Shown: positions 11,203-24,300 of the stretch, in pieces
How positions within the stretch are numbered: position 1 is the stretch's first letter
How the letters are laid out: every line of letters begins with the position of its first letter
Source of the DNA: Atriophallophorus winterbourni
Lineage: Eukaryota > Platyhelminthes > Trematoda > Plagiorchiida > Microphallidae
NCBI GenBank assembly: GCA_013407085.1
Contig: JACCGJ010000660.1
Span: 1-64,000, forward strand
Direction: 5' to 3'
Length of the DNA: 64,000 bases
Program-made: the position numbers and the translations under genes
The notes under the pieces: model-generated
Told to the model about the DNA's origin: nothing
Databases searched by the model: none
The model's input: only the letters and a program-made list of their open reading frames with translations

Positions 11203-11225
11203 AAGTAAGTAAGTAAGTAAGTAAG
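11203..11225 (+). repeat. (AAGT)n tail of the RTE-like LINE
   Basis: Six AAGT-type units directly after the element's 3' UTR. The tail marks the LINE 3' boundary, about 355 bp upstream of the tetraspanin start codon. Confidence 0.7.
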
Positions 11226-11580
11226 ATTTGTTTGACCTTGAAACAGATATGAGTATTTCGCACCAAGTAGTATCTGCATCCTGGAACATTATTCGATCAC
11301 TTGATTCAATCCATGTAGAACATATTGTCATCGCCCACTGTACGTAAATTATTTCTACATTTTGGTTAGAATTTAACGAACACTGAATTAATCTGAGGTG
11401 GTCAACCGAAAAATTTCCAGTATGTAGCGGACCAAAGTGAAATTAGTTCATTACAAGTACTCCAATCGTTTCAATTGCTCTGATATCTTCATTCAACAGA
11501 TCGATTTCCAGACATTTGAATGGAAAGCACGTGAATAAACGCGACTAAACGTGATCAGGATATTGTCTTCTCCGAAAGCC
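11226..11580 (+). promoter_or_regulatory. Upstream / 5' leader region of tetraspanin TSP-A
   Basis: 355 bp between the LINE tail and the TSP-A ATG. No TATA box or other convincing motif was recognised. Any proximal promoter must lie here or within the LINE. Confidence 0.25.
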
Positions 11581-12353
11581 ATGTCAATGAACAGGGATCA
11601 TTCTCAAAGCCGTCAACGTACTGATATGGAGGTTTATCCGAACTATGACGATATCAGCGTAGTTAGGCAAGATTTCTTAAACAACCGAGAATCTGGGAGA
11701 CATTCGAGAAGGGGACTTAGAGAACGTCCTCAGTCTTTAGATAATCAGCATAATATCATCAATCGACGATCTTCTTCTCGGAAATCCAGGAGGTTCAAAC
11801 AATCCGATTTGCGTAAACGAGACGAAGAATTGATTCGTGATCTTCTACCGAGTTCCAGTCTAGAAGGTAGCTCTCCAAAGGTGGCATCACCTAAGTCAAA
11901 ATCCGGTGATTCACGACCCAGTATGACTAGGAAAGATAAACGCTCCGTGAGAAGTTCATCCGAGCCCTCTCGCAGGAAGAAGGCGGATAAAGGCAACAAG
12001 TTGAAATTTTCACCCAAGGAGAAAGCCCGCCGTCACGGTTCAAAATTCCCGACCCCGACTATTCCGAATGTGGTCAAGATTCCTATGAAGTTACTGTCTA
12101 TAATGGTGGAATTCCATTTGTTATGGTGGTGCATCCAGTTGTTACTTTTTGTGTGGATCACAACCAGAGTGGATTGGAAACTTAGAGTTCGAACACCAAT
12201 CGCCGAATTTCCGGGTTATTCAGCACCAAGAATGCCATGGCTTCCCAGCCAACTGGGAATGCGTAACCGGCTATACGTTGCATGGATTTCGTTAGCGTTC
12301 GTTTACTTACCAGCAGTGATATACCACATGGCAAATTTTATTGATTACTACCC
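11581..12353 (+). CDS. TSP-A exon 1 (basic N-tail, TM1, TM2)
   Basis: Starts ATGTCAATGAAC. Ser/Arg/Lys-rich tail, then [18 protein letters not shown] (TM1) and [20 protein letters not shown] (TM2). The donor CCC/GTGAGT leaves two bases of a codon. Confidence 0.85.
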
Positions 12354-15300
12354 GTGAGTTTGTGTTCAACCAGCATTGACGAACTTAGCACTATTACATA
12401 TTCCATGTGGACAGATTTATTTCACTGCGCGTTTTTATTCCTGCTTGAATAATCATCACCTTTTGTCAGTCCCCTTGAAAAACGTGCAATACGAATGATA
12501 TTTCATCATCCCACTTTACCACCGTACATATCACTCCGAGTCCTCGCAATAGACTCCAGATTGAAAGAATCAATCACGCAAATGGTCCTAGTAACACGTA
12601 CTGAAGGAGCTCGTCGCTGAGTTTGGTTCTGTCTGAATTATTCGTTTGATTGTGTTTATTCTCATATTAATTCCGTAGCTATTTGATTCCGCACCATTCT
12701 TCGTCCATAAAAATTAATCATGTGTTTTATTTATGTCATAATTAAGCAGAATAACACAAAAATATCCGAAAATACGTATATCTAATTACCGTAGACAAAG
12801 GGTTAAACATCTGGTACATGTTACGGTGTATTGCTGCGCCTGATGATGACGAATCTACTGTGGTTTTCATTTTGAAGCTTGGTGAATACCTGTCTATTGT
12901 TTCTCGGGAGATTTTATGTGTTTTATTCTAAATATCTCTTAATCCTCCGGTTTTTGTTGCACTGATTGCTTTTTCTATCATATTAATTTCTGAGTTCCTA
13001 ATTTTGACGATTTGGATCCAAGCGAACGAATGGCATTATCGACGCCCGAAGTTTTAGTGCTACATCATCGCCAAAATTTTTAGCACTGCAGTTCAACTTG
13101 TTACACGGAAATCCGGCTGATTATGTGTAATAAAATCTTGTAGTTTTTGCTAAACCTTAGACAGAGTCGTGTACTTTGTAAAAACTTGATTAGTATTACA
13201 ATGCTAGATGCCATTTGCCATCCATCCATCTTACAGAAGTGTGGTTGCAGCGACATGGTGCAAACTAATCTTTTAATTTATTGAACATATGATATCTGAA
13301 CCCCAATCTGAGTATAAATGATCATTTTGAACATCATAGTTCCGTGTGATACGCACCAGAATAGACATCTCTGCGCCGGATAAACAAATACTTCCAAATC
13401 ATTCAAACTTTTTATTTACTTTACAAGTTTCAAATCATTAATTGGTTTACATTTCCGGGATTCACAATCAGTCCACTTGCGTTTCCAGTCAAATTAAAGA
13501 ACACATTCCATACAGTCGACGTCCGAAACCAAAGCCTTGGTTCCAACATGAACGCTACACGCATTTGATAGAACCGAAATCCAGGCAATTATTGACGTTT
13601 TTCTTGCTGGTTTTGGGTGGATTGCTATGGATTTACTACGTTGTCGTATTTTTGAGTAAGTGTCGAAGAAAAATTGATGTATTTCTTGGTGATTCTTCTA
13701 GCGTTAAGGCTTCCAGGCTTTAATTAAGAAAACTCTGAGTTCAAATCCCGGTGTCGCGCGCCACCAATTTACATCCTTAGTTGACATTTACGGAAAGATT
13801 CTAGCAAAAAATCATTCAATATCGTCATCGATAGCGTCAGACCAATAAATACTGTTACTGACTCATTGCACCATGCTAAAAACTCACTCAAATGTCACTA
13901 TACGAATGCCCAAAAATGGTTCAATAAATTTGCTGAACTTACCAAGCTGTGCAAACGATACTGACCCGACTTCATCACTGTTACTGAAACCAGGTTTCAC
14001 TCTTGTATGACTGAAAGCGAACTGTCTATCCCAACATGATACTTTTACGGAAGGATCTCCCACGAAAAGGTGGTGGTTTGGCTCTGTACTGTCACGAACG
14101 TCTTCAGTGCATGAAGATTCACGATCCCAACCTTGAATAAGAAGATACCCTCTGGGGTAGCCTTACACAGGAGTCACGGGACGACTGCATCATTAGCATA
14201 CTATATCACCATCTGGCCTCGACAGATGCTCACAACGACAGGTTATTAGAGGCTCTACACGACGCCGGTGAGATGCGAAGCTCCTAATTACTGATCATGG
14301 GGACTTCAACCTGCCTCATCTCTTTGCTTGGGTTCAACACATAAATACCATAACTGATACGTCTTGGCAACAATTTTGCAGAATTGGAAACAAAGTGAAC
14401 GCTCTTATTAATGAAGACAAGCAAGATTACCATCGCTTTCTATTTTTGGAAGGAAATCCTAAATTGCTATATCAGATTGTCAATACTCGATCGAGCGTGA
14501 AACCAGTGGTGTTTCATGTGCTTACTGGGGATAGATAACAGTCTCAGCAGAGGAAACAGCTGATGCTCTCGCTCAATTTTATGCTAAAGTATTTAGTCCG
14601 TTAACGATTCGATCGACTGAAGAATTACCTCAATCAACTGTGTCGCAGCAGCTGACTGGGATCGAGATCAATTCAGCGATTATACAACGACATTTGTGTC
14701 GAATGAACCCTAGGAAATCCCATGGAGCGGACGGAGTCACACCAACTATACTGAAATCCTGTGAACAGCAGCTGTGTGAACATTTAAGTGAATTGTTTAA
14801 ACATTCTCTAACCGAAGGAGTGGTGCCAACATATCGGAAGACCGGGGTAATTTCACCTATCTACAAGGGTGATAGACGTCGAGATCCCTCTACCTACCGT
14901 CCTGTCAACTAACTTCCTGTGATATCCAAAGTACTAGAGCGTATAGCTTTTTATACTTGGAATCAAAAGATATGCTATCTATAGCGCAGCATAGTTTTCT
15001 TAAATCTCGCTCATGCTTGACAAACTTGTTGAAGGTGTTAAACGACTGGATCCAAGCAGTTGACAAAGAAGCTAGCATCCACCTTTGCCATCTGGATACG
15101 TCTAAAGCTTTTAACCAAGTTGATCACTTCCGACCGCTACAAAAGCTGAAACAGCAGGGTATCAACGGACAGCTACTCGTATGGATTGAATGCTACTTTA
15201 GTGGGCGCAAGGCGATCGTTCGAATCAACCGTGTACAATCACGGGTAATTGATGCCTCTAGTACCGCAAGGTTCAGTCCTCAAGCCAGTATTTTTCTTGG

Positions 15301-18300
15301 TTTACATCAAGTACCTCCTCCCTAATAAGAAAACTTTGAAACATGAAAAATCGTGCGATTGTGATGTACATCCATGGTCGACATCGACCGAAGGAGGCCA
15401 ACAACAACAACAACATCAACGACCTATTAGAGACGCTCTCATGCAAGGTGATGATATTAAAATTTGAACGCGGATAAATCAACTGCTGACTGTGTAAGTT
15501 GCAGAGTGATTTAGATGCTCTCAGTGAATGGTCGGTACGGAATTAGGTGCCATTCAATTTCCAAAAATGCAAGGTGTTGCAAATTGGTAAGCGATTTCAG
15601 TACCAATATCACTTAGGGCAATCGATTTTGAGCTGGACTGAGTCGGAGAGGGATCTTGGAGTCTGGGTATGCGGTGGCCTAAAGAAAATCATGCATAATG
15701 AAGACATCTACAAGCGTGCTTCCAAGTTTCTAGGTTTGCTGCGATGGATTTTCAGAATCTTCTCGCCGGGAACGTTGTCCACTATCGCGAAAACCTACTT
15801 AATTTAAACCATGGCGCATGCACCGCAAGCTTCGACTCCGTGGTTAAAAAAGTGTATACTATTGCTTGATAAAATATACCATCGTGCAACCAAACTCGTA
15901 AATGGTTTTCGGAAACTAACGTACGAGTAACGATTGCAAGAAATGAGACTTCCCACTCCCCTTCAAAGAAGCCTTCGGAGTGACGTTATACTAGCATAAA
16001 AATTTTTAAATACCCAATATCATCCTGTAAAACATTTATTCGAATACCGTAAGTCATAGCATACACGCGGCCACTCAGCAACACTACAAATTCCCCGTTC
16101 CCGTATTAGCTGTCGCCGAAATTTTTATTCTGTAAGTGTCTGTTTCCATTGGAATGTCCTCCCCGAAACTATTGTTATCGCTCCAAGTTTTCGACTGGAC
16201 TACACTCGACATTACATATTTAATTTTTATTCATTTTTCATGAACGAATATTTTCTATGATATGGTAATTGCGAATCTGTGTGCTTTTTGTGACCATAAA
16301 TTCTTGAATCTTGAAAAGATAGTACAAGGTTTGTAATACATTGGCCGATCTTTATTATTTCTGAAGCTATAAGATATGGCATCATCCGGGACCTATTTGT
16401 ATCGTTAGCAAGTTTCCCTTCCGTTAACGAAGCAAAATTCAGCTAGACTGTGCACTCTGTCTGAAGGTTCTCACACGCATTGAGATGATTTTAAAGATAT
16501 ATCCATGTTTAGGCAGGGTTTGAATTGAACGACCAAACAGGCTTCCACAAGTTGGGCTCACTTCCAAGCGTCATCGGCTGAATACAACGGAGCTCATCGT
16601 TCAAGATACCAGAACTCAGACATTTTTATGGTAGGTAAAACTAAGCTTAACACAGACCACAGGATGCCGAGGTACATAGAATAAACAATATATAAAAACT
16701 TTCAAGAATCAAAAGGATGTTAATTAAGCATCATGCGAGCTAACATTATAACAGCAATTGCGGCGCCTGTTTCTCAGAAATATTGCTATTACAAATTATT
16801 CATAGATGATTTGAAGTTACAAGATCTATGCCCTGCATGAAACACGAAAATAAACACACAGGATTATGAACATTATAATTTTTCACGTAGGCAATAAGTA
16901 AGTTATAAAAAATGTCATCAATGTCCAGCTAGCATGATGTAAGTAGGTAAAATTTTGTCATAATTGCACAGTGTGGTTAGAAAATGTATAGTTGTTGCGG
17001 TTTAACCTGCTATGCCGTTGAAAGAGCTGACAGAGCTCATTTGGGACCATAATTTGGTGGAATTATTCTATCGCCGCCCTTGTAGATTGGATTAGGTAGT
17101 TGCGGTATGCACATTTTTGCTCTAAACTTTGCTAGAGCTTTACTATATTAGGAGGGAATTTCAAACCGTAAAAGATAGGCAAATTTGTGTTTTTAACGTT
17201 CAGAAAGTATATAACTATCGCAAATTGCGTTGATACTGATGCGAAATGTTGTGGATGTTCGATGGCATAATCTATAAAAGAGCTTACTCAGTAGATGTGG
17301 GCATCGGTGGTACTTCCACCTTATTCCTTTGGAAGTTGGTAACATACTTGTAAAGTGCTTTTGGGTTCTTAACAGATATTTCGATATTGTCTTCTACCAT
17401 TCCGAACAAGGCACACACACACACACATTTTCCGTCATGAGATGTATTTGCACCAATCTAGATTTGACGGATCATACAAATACTTATGCTAGAACTGGTC
17501 GCGTTTGCACATACATTTCCTCGTCCTGCTCCTAAAATGCATTTACGTGTGCTGCTTGTTCTTGTTAAATTTGAGGGATGAGGAAGTATTATTGACGAAA
17601 CGCTAATTATATCTCAAAGCATATAATCGTCCAAAGCTGTGTATGCCATTCAACTGTTTTCCGTAAAGATATAATCAAATTCCATGCAAATATGAACACT
17701 GAATACAAGTGAAGCTGCATGGGAAACCGTTTCGATCATGAGTTCTTTTTTGTATGCATGAGATCATTTGCTTTTGTGTAGACGTACAAATTTGCGCTCC
17801 CAAACATTTTGATCTTATTCCTGACACTGTGTTGGATCTGGACGATCCATAATTCATTGAACTTGCATGGAATATACTAATTTCAACTTCGAGAAACGCG
17901 ATTCCGTGAAAATCGAATTTTCAAGTTTCACATTATTACCTACTCACGCAACTCAATGCAATTCAACGTCTTTAATGGTCTAAAAAGCCATGGGGTGGTA
18001 AAAATTAAAATGTAAGTGTATAAAAACAAAATAAGTAATTCGTGAGTAGCGTTAGAAGATAAACTGTTCCAAGTAAAACAGACACAAACAGAATAAAAAT
18101 GCCTTCTACAGTTTAGGCGGGAAGGGGGACCACCAGCGTAAAATCATGGGTCCGATAATTCCAACCTTGCAATTCCGAATTTTGAAACTGCTCAATTACT
18201 GTCGAGAAGTTCTCGTCATTCCGAATCAACCGATCAAAACTCGCGAAGCAGTGTCCCTTGGCTTAAAGTTGTATGCTTTTTCTCCATTCGATCAAATCAA

Positions 18301-21300
18301 ATCGCATCCGCTTGTTTTTCACTTCACCGATAGCCACAGATCAATAAAAACTGCGTCGCCCAGTGCATCGTATAACTCTCAAACGATTGTAGCAATTGTT
18401 CTTAACGTGTCTTACGACGACGCTTTCAAAAAGTGAAAACTTTATCAAAAGTTCGTAAGTCAGCTCGAGTTGAATTAAACGCTACTTGTGTTCACTCACT
18501 GTTCATGCGAATCCTGACAAATCTTTGTCATCGGATTTTGTGGCATTCTTAAATAATAACAAATTACCAGGCCTGCGCTGTATATGCGATCCTTGCGGAG
18601 TAAATAGATTTCGCCAAACCTGATAACTCCTATTCAATCACTGAAAGACACATGTTCACTGTAGAGATGAGCATTAAACGCCGTCAAGAAATTTTAGTGT
18701 CTTTTAGATTATATACATGTCGGGAATCACAAAAGTCAGTTCAAAACACAGGTCTTAACCACGTGTATCTTATGTCTTACAGCGCAGCTATGATTAGCCC
18801 TGAAACACGCTTCAGTCCAGAAATAAACGCAACGCCATCCCCCCGAACCAGTAAAACTACTATTTATATGAAGCAGGCCAGTAGTCAAACCAATGGAAGT
18901 ATAAAATTAACGAAGGATATGTATAGCCAAGGACAGAGAGTTAATCACGAAAATTCCGAGGGAGACGAAGATTGAAGATCTGGCGGTAATTTGTAATAAT
19001 CTTGCCGAATCTACTATGTCAGATCAAAAGTCGCGACGTAGATAATATAAAGTAATGGAATGATCTTTGCCAAAGCACAGATGTCACTGCCACTAGAACT
19101 CATTTTGTGTGAACTCACCGAGTGTACGAACCACTGTACAATATTTAGAAAATAACTTATTCGTAAACTTGCAAAAGAGGCGATAGACCGCTGGGCTGTA
19201 TCGTTCATGGTGTATTAAGTTCGAACGAGCAATATTCAAGTAAACGACTGCGGTGAATGGAGGACTTTGCAAGAGATCCTAGGTTTAAATAGAATAATAA
19301 CACACAAACTTAGTCTGCCGAAGCCAAAATACGTAATCGGTACAGTCATTCTCATTTAAACTAAGTTTTCACACAGAGGAAATGTCATTAAACTTGAATG
19401 GTTATAAAAATCTATTGCATAACTTGGCACGCATTACAAATAAGCAGTTGTAATGATTTTCTGTGAGTTATTTGGAATAATTTCTGGATTGTGAAGTATT
19501 TCATGGCTGACGACAGCTTGACTGTACCACACACGGTACGCGTGATTGAGACAGACGAATTAAAAGACAAAACGATTTCTTCAATTCGTATGACGACCGC
19601 GAGTTGAATCAGAGTTATCAGGTATTTCGAAATCACTTGATACTTTATCTCTGCAAGGACTGCATACACACGTACACGGTAAATTGACATTATTTAATAA
19701 TATCACAGACTGAAATAGAAATATGTCGTGGTTTGCTTGAGCAGTAATCGAGGACGAGTAGCATTTAACTTGCCAATTTTTGAAAAGCTGCACTTTTTAC
19801 AATCGTCATTCTCGGTCCAGTTGTCGGTACTGGTATAATCGTGAGATGTGACGGGTTATCCATCAGTAGCTATCCGTGAAAGTGAAGTAAAAACGTGCAC
19901 GTAATGAAACGATGATGCTTCGCCAGTTTTGATTGGACAGATTTGAAAGAAATAACGCCTAGGTATAGTTGGGTTGAATCTTGGATTTTCACATATTCGT
20001 TGCCAGATTTCAAACGAGGGATTTGATGCGAATTAACTGTATAGGAACAGTTCAGATCTGACAAACGAGTGAGGATTTATATCAAAATTCGCGCGTCCGC
20101 ACATAAGCGGTCACCGATATATTCAGTGTTAGGGTGTTTCAACATTTATGGTAAAAATGCCAATAGTTTTGAATTATCTTAGGATATATGCATAAAATTG
20201 TAATGAACAGATTTCCATTGTACCAGCTACTTTTGGTGCAAGTCAATCCGAAAATAGAGAGGATAATCTGCATCCTTTGTGACCTTAAAATTTGGAAATA
20301 CACCATTTAAATAATTTCAAACTCGCCTGGTTATCTAAGCTATTTGTTGACGATTCTAACGTCGAAACAATTCCATTATATATTTGACTGAACCTGACCA
20401 AAGATAAGGGTCTTGTTAATTTTTCATTTTCCTCGTTGTGACTGTCATTCTCGATCACACGAATTTGTGCCACACGTGAAAGCTTACCCGAAACTACTCT
20501 ACACGATTCAATACTAAATTACTTCAATCGTTATGTCTATTCAATAGTTCACAAAAGTATTCTGATCAATCGTCGATGCGATGTACCGTTTTTGTTACAG
20601 GTGACACGTTTTTTCCGATACAAGACGCATACTGGCATCGTCGGCTGGAACACTGGTTATACGAACTACAACGTCACTATTTTCTTCAGTTCGGTCAGTT
20701 AAAAGAGTTCATTCCACAGAAATATTATATTCAGTCACATCACACACCAGATGACGGATCCAGAGAGCTACTCGTTATCGATCTGGTGCAGACTATGTTC
20801 GAGTGCTGTGGTCGCAGTCATGGTTTCGCAGACTGGAATTCACCGCATGTCTATCGTCCGAAGAACCATACTTATCGAAAAGCCATGGGGTAAGAGTGAT
20901 TCGGGGTATCTCTACGCAGGCTCGATCGATCTATTTGAACGAATTTCATTCATAAGTTTATAGCCTGAAGACACTGTCGTATAAGGTTCGTACAACGAAC
21001 CACAACATTGAAATGCAAATTCACAAAGTGAATCAATAATATCCTCATTTTGACCGAGATATCTTGAGGCAAACGGGATGAAAAATCCTTGAAACAGAGA
21101 GTTTTGGATTGCAAAAAAAACATAATTCAACCAGAACTGGATGGTTGTTAAGTGGGTTGGAAGTATCGGTGAGGAAAATCCCAATAAAATCCATCCTAGG
21201 AGCAAAAAGTGGTTTTAAAAGTTCCGAGGATCGAATTGCAACGGGGTGCGTAATCCAAACGATTTTGCATGCCCAGGGTTTGAGACGAGTGATAGTTCCG

Positions 21301-24300
21301 GTAGTCCGCACACTCAATACTTGTGCCGGAAACCGTGTTGCCATGGAGCAAAACACCTCAAACATTCTATTGTAGTCTAAACTTGCAGTCAACAAACTGT
21401 GGATTACCAGATTGAGACATTAGAAACAAGAGCGGCCCGAGGTCTGATCCTAGTGGGACACCGCAGGCTACTTGAATCGACTCGCATAGCTCAGTTTTGA
21501 CTCGTACGCACATGTCACGGGATAATAACCATTCTTTTGTCCATGAATGGAGTTTATCATCTACTCCGTATGTAAGGAGTATCGACTAGAGCAGTTCGTG
21601 ATTGACACGATCAAATGCTTTGTTTGTTTCTTCCCATAAATATACAATAGGAATCTAAAATGTGTCCGTGTTTATGCTCCACAGGATTATTGAAAGGGAT
21701 TGGTCGGGAGATAAAAACGTGTATCACTTTCGTAAACAACGTTGAGAATGAATTACATTAGCACATCGCGAAACGCACAAGACAAAGTAGAAATAGTTCT
21801 CATTTTTAAGTTTCATCTCCATAATTCAAACATTGATCTTTTTACCAAAACAGGATCCCAATGCTCTACGAAAGGGCGCACTACCTCATGCCAACACTGA
21901 CCAACGATAGTGTGCCATTCAGCTGTTGCCGCTGGAAGCACACCGTAAGCTCTTCGACTCCAGTGCCTTGTGATCACATTCTCATGAAGAACACAAGCAC
22001 GGTTTTCGATCGTGGATGTGTTGAACCACTTAGTCGGTTTATTCAACTCTACTGGATGCAAACCCACCTGGTCCCATTGCTTCTTGTGATTGCCACAATG
22101 GTGAGTATAAACGGATTAAACAGACGACCAACTGACGTGATGTTTTGCGACTACTCATCAGTACCAAGTCCGTTGAAATATTCACAACGGTCCATATTGG
22201 AAGCACTGGACTCGAGTTTCGCTCTTATTTGAGCTCATCAGCAGTGCATATCCTGTCTCGAGTCTGATTCGAACCCAGGAAAATCACCGTAGTCTCACGC
22301 CTTACGGCTTGAGCTACCGTCCAGTTTGATCGATCGCGATTAAGCCTTCATGAATGTTTCTCCAGACTGGAACATTTGAGTAGCGTCAAAGGACTTGGTA
22401 CTGATGAGCAGTCGCAAAACATAATGAACGAACTCTCCAAACACTCTGGACCAATTGACATCTCCAACACTTCGGTCTATGTCCACCGTGGATGACACTT
22501 TGTGTAAATCTTGCTAAAGAGATGCGCTGTAGTAAACGGTGCAACTTTAAAACCAGTTGTGGATAAGTAGGACGCAGCCAAGACTGTTTAATCACATGAA
22601 AATATAATCATATATGTGCATATGAATGCGTTGGAGCGAATAAGCATGATTAAATTACCCGTAGTTGCATGTTTTCACAAACTACACATATGCTGATCAA
22701 CATATTTGACGATTTTAGTGTCTCGAAGCTTCCGGAAGTTGATGTTTTTGTCTCTATTCGACTGCTCGGGGTGTAGCAAGCAAATTTGATTGCGTTATTT
22801 CACTAATGGAATATCTTCACTTCACACTGTGGCAGGACACTGCTAGCAAATAGTATGAGGCTGTACCAGCCTCATACTGTCTAATTGCGTGGTTTGGTAA
22901 AAACCGTACTGTGCACTCTCTTGAAGGCTGACCGAAGGTAAATCAGGATTGACGTAACTAATGTGAGCCATATCCTGTGGTTGGCGCAACAGCGGTTGAC
23001 TGAAGTAAAAATCCAAAATAAAAGCGGCAGCGGGCAGTGAAACGAGTATTGAAATTGTAATTCAAGATTTATTTAACTTTGAGCCAATTTTCTATTTTCT
23101 ACTACACGGGTTTGAAGAGTTTTGAACAAGATCTCACGATACCTCAGGTGGCAGTTTGCTAGACCAGCTCTCGAATCTGGTCTAATCACATCTCTATTGA
23201 TTAGTCGTGGCTGGTCATAAAATTAGTTCCAACGGCTATCACCACGTACATATTCCTCCTTCAACTAGATACCCCAACTACTGCTGTTTTTGGTCACGGT
23301 TCAACCAAAAGAACTGAAAACACAAGCCCGGGAAGCACTAGAAGAGATTCGTGATTACATCTTGCAGAAATGGAAAGAATTCCTGTCGCTAATGCAGAGC
23401 GCTTTCAATGCTCTTTCAAAGACTAGTTCACAGTTGGTGGTAAGTAAAACACTCTTGAAATGCGTGGAATTCAACATTAAATTGTGATTATTTTTTTGTA
23501 TCAATATGGTTGCAATTGATGGCTGTATAATATCATCATGAACATCAATTGAAAATCGAGTCAGAAAATCCGGAATTAAAGAAACGAGTCGAAAATTAAT
23601 CACCATTTTAAATCTTGCCATAAAAGCCTTCATGATAAATCCGGTGAACATACAGGAAGGCATAGCTTGAAATCCCTCCTTACTTCAACATCTCAGTGTA
23701 TCATCGGTCCTAAATTGATGTAAAAACTTGGTTGTGTACACGATTTGATTTAACCGAACGAAAAACTCAGTAACAATCTCAACTCTAGCAAATTTAGCTC
23801 GCTCTGAAAGGACTTATAAATCTATTGTCTGCTATGCGTTGAAAATACGTGTTAATGATATGTTATGCACACAGGATCCCGTCAACGGAGACTGCGTTTA
23901 TATGACAAAGAATACAGAAAATGCAAACGATTGCCTGTTTTGAAAAGTTTTAACTTGTGTTATTAAATCAGTTTCGAGACTTACCGCATTGTGCCATATT
24001 TGCAGTATGTATTAGAAGTAAAGAGTGGTTAGTCCATGACCTAGTGTCAAAGAAACTGACTGTTGGCTTGGGTTCTATGAGAAATATTATTTTGGCTACA
24101 AACTGAAGTCAGATTATTGTATTTCGTAAGTCTAATGACAAATTGTGGAAAACGTCCAGAATCTACAAAGCACGATGCGAGATCACAGCATAAACTCCTG
24201 AGAAACCGTACAAAATAGTTTAGTTATATCAGTTTTCAGTCAGTCATTGTTTTTAGACTAAAAGCTGCTTTGTATAATTTCTGACTTCGCAGCCCGACCA

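Larger units (their letters stand above)
4076..11225 (+). mobile_element. RTE-like LINE, split by a nested CR1-like LINE
   Basis: The 5' leader runs from about 4076 (CCAAAGGTTGTC) to 4700. The endonuclease and the first part of the reverse transcriptase lie at 4700-6517, the rest of the RT and the C-terminal region at 10043-11170, and an (AAGT)n tail at 11203-11225. The short-tandem-repeat tail is characteristic of RTE-type elements. Rejoining the ends around 6517 and 10043 restores a continuous RT reading frame across the break. The element is dead: there is a TGA just before the WNVRTL motif, a frameshift near 10525, and the insertion. Confidence 0.8.

Noticed and set aside
18146..18975. 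Two plus-strand frames of 96 and 107 codons in TSP-A intron 2
   Set aside because: No motif, no supporting splice sites and nothing similar elsewhere in the window.
22395..22430. CTGATGAG ... CAAAAC in the SINE family T tail as a hammerhead ribozyme
   Set aside because: The required GAAA after stem II is not present in any of the copies and no three-stem fold could be drawn.
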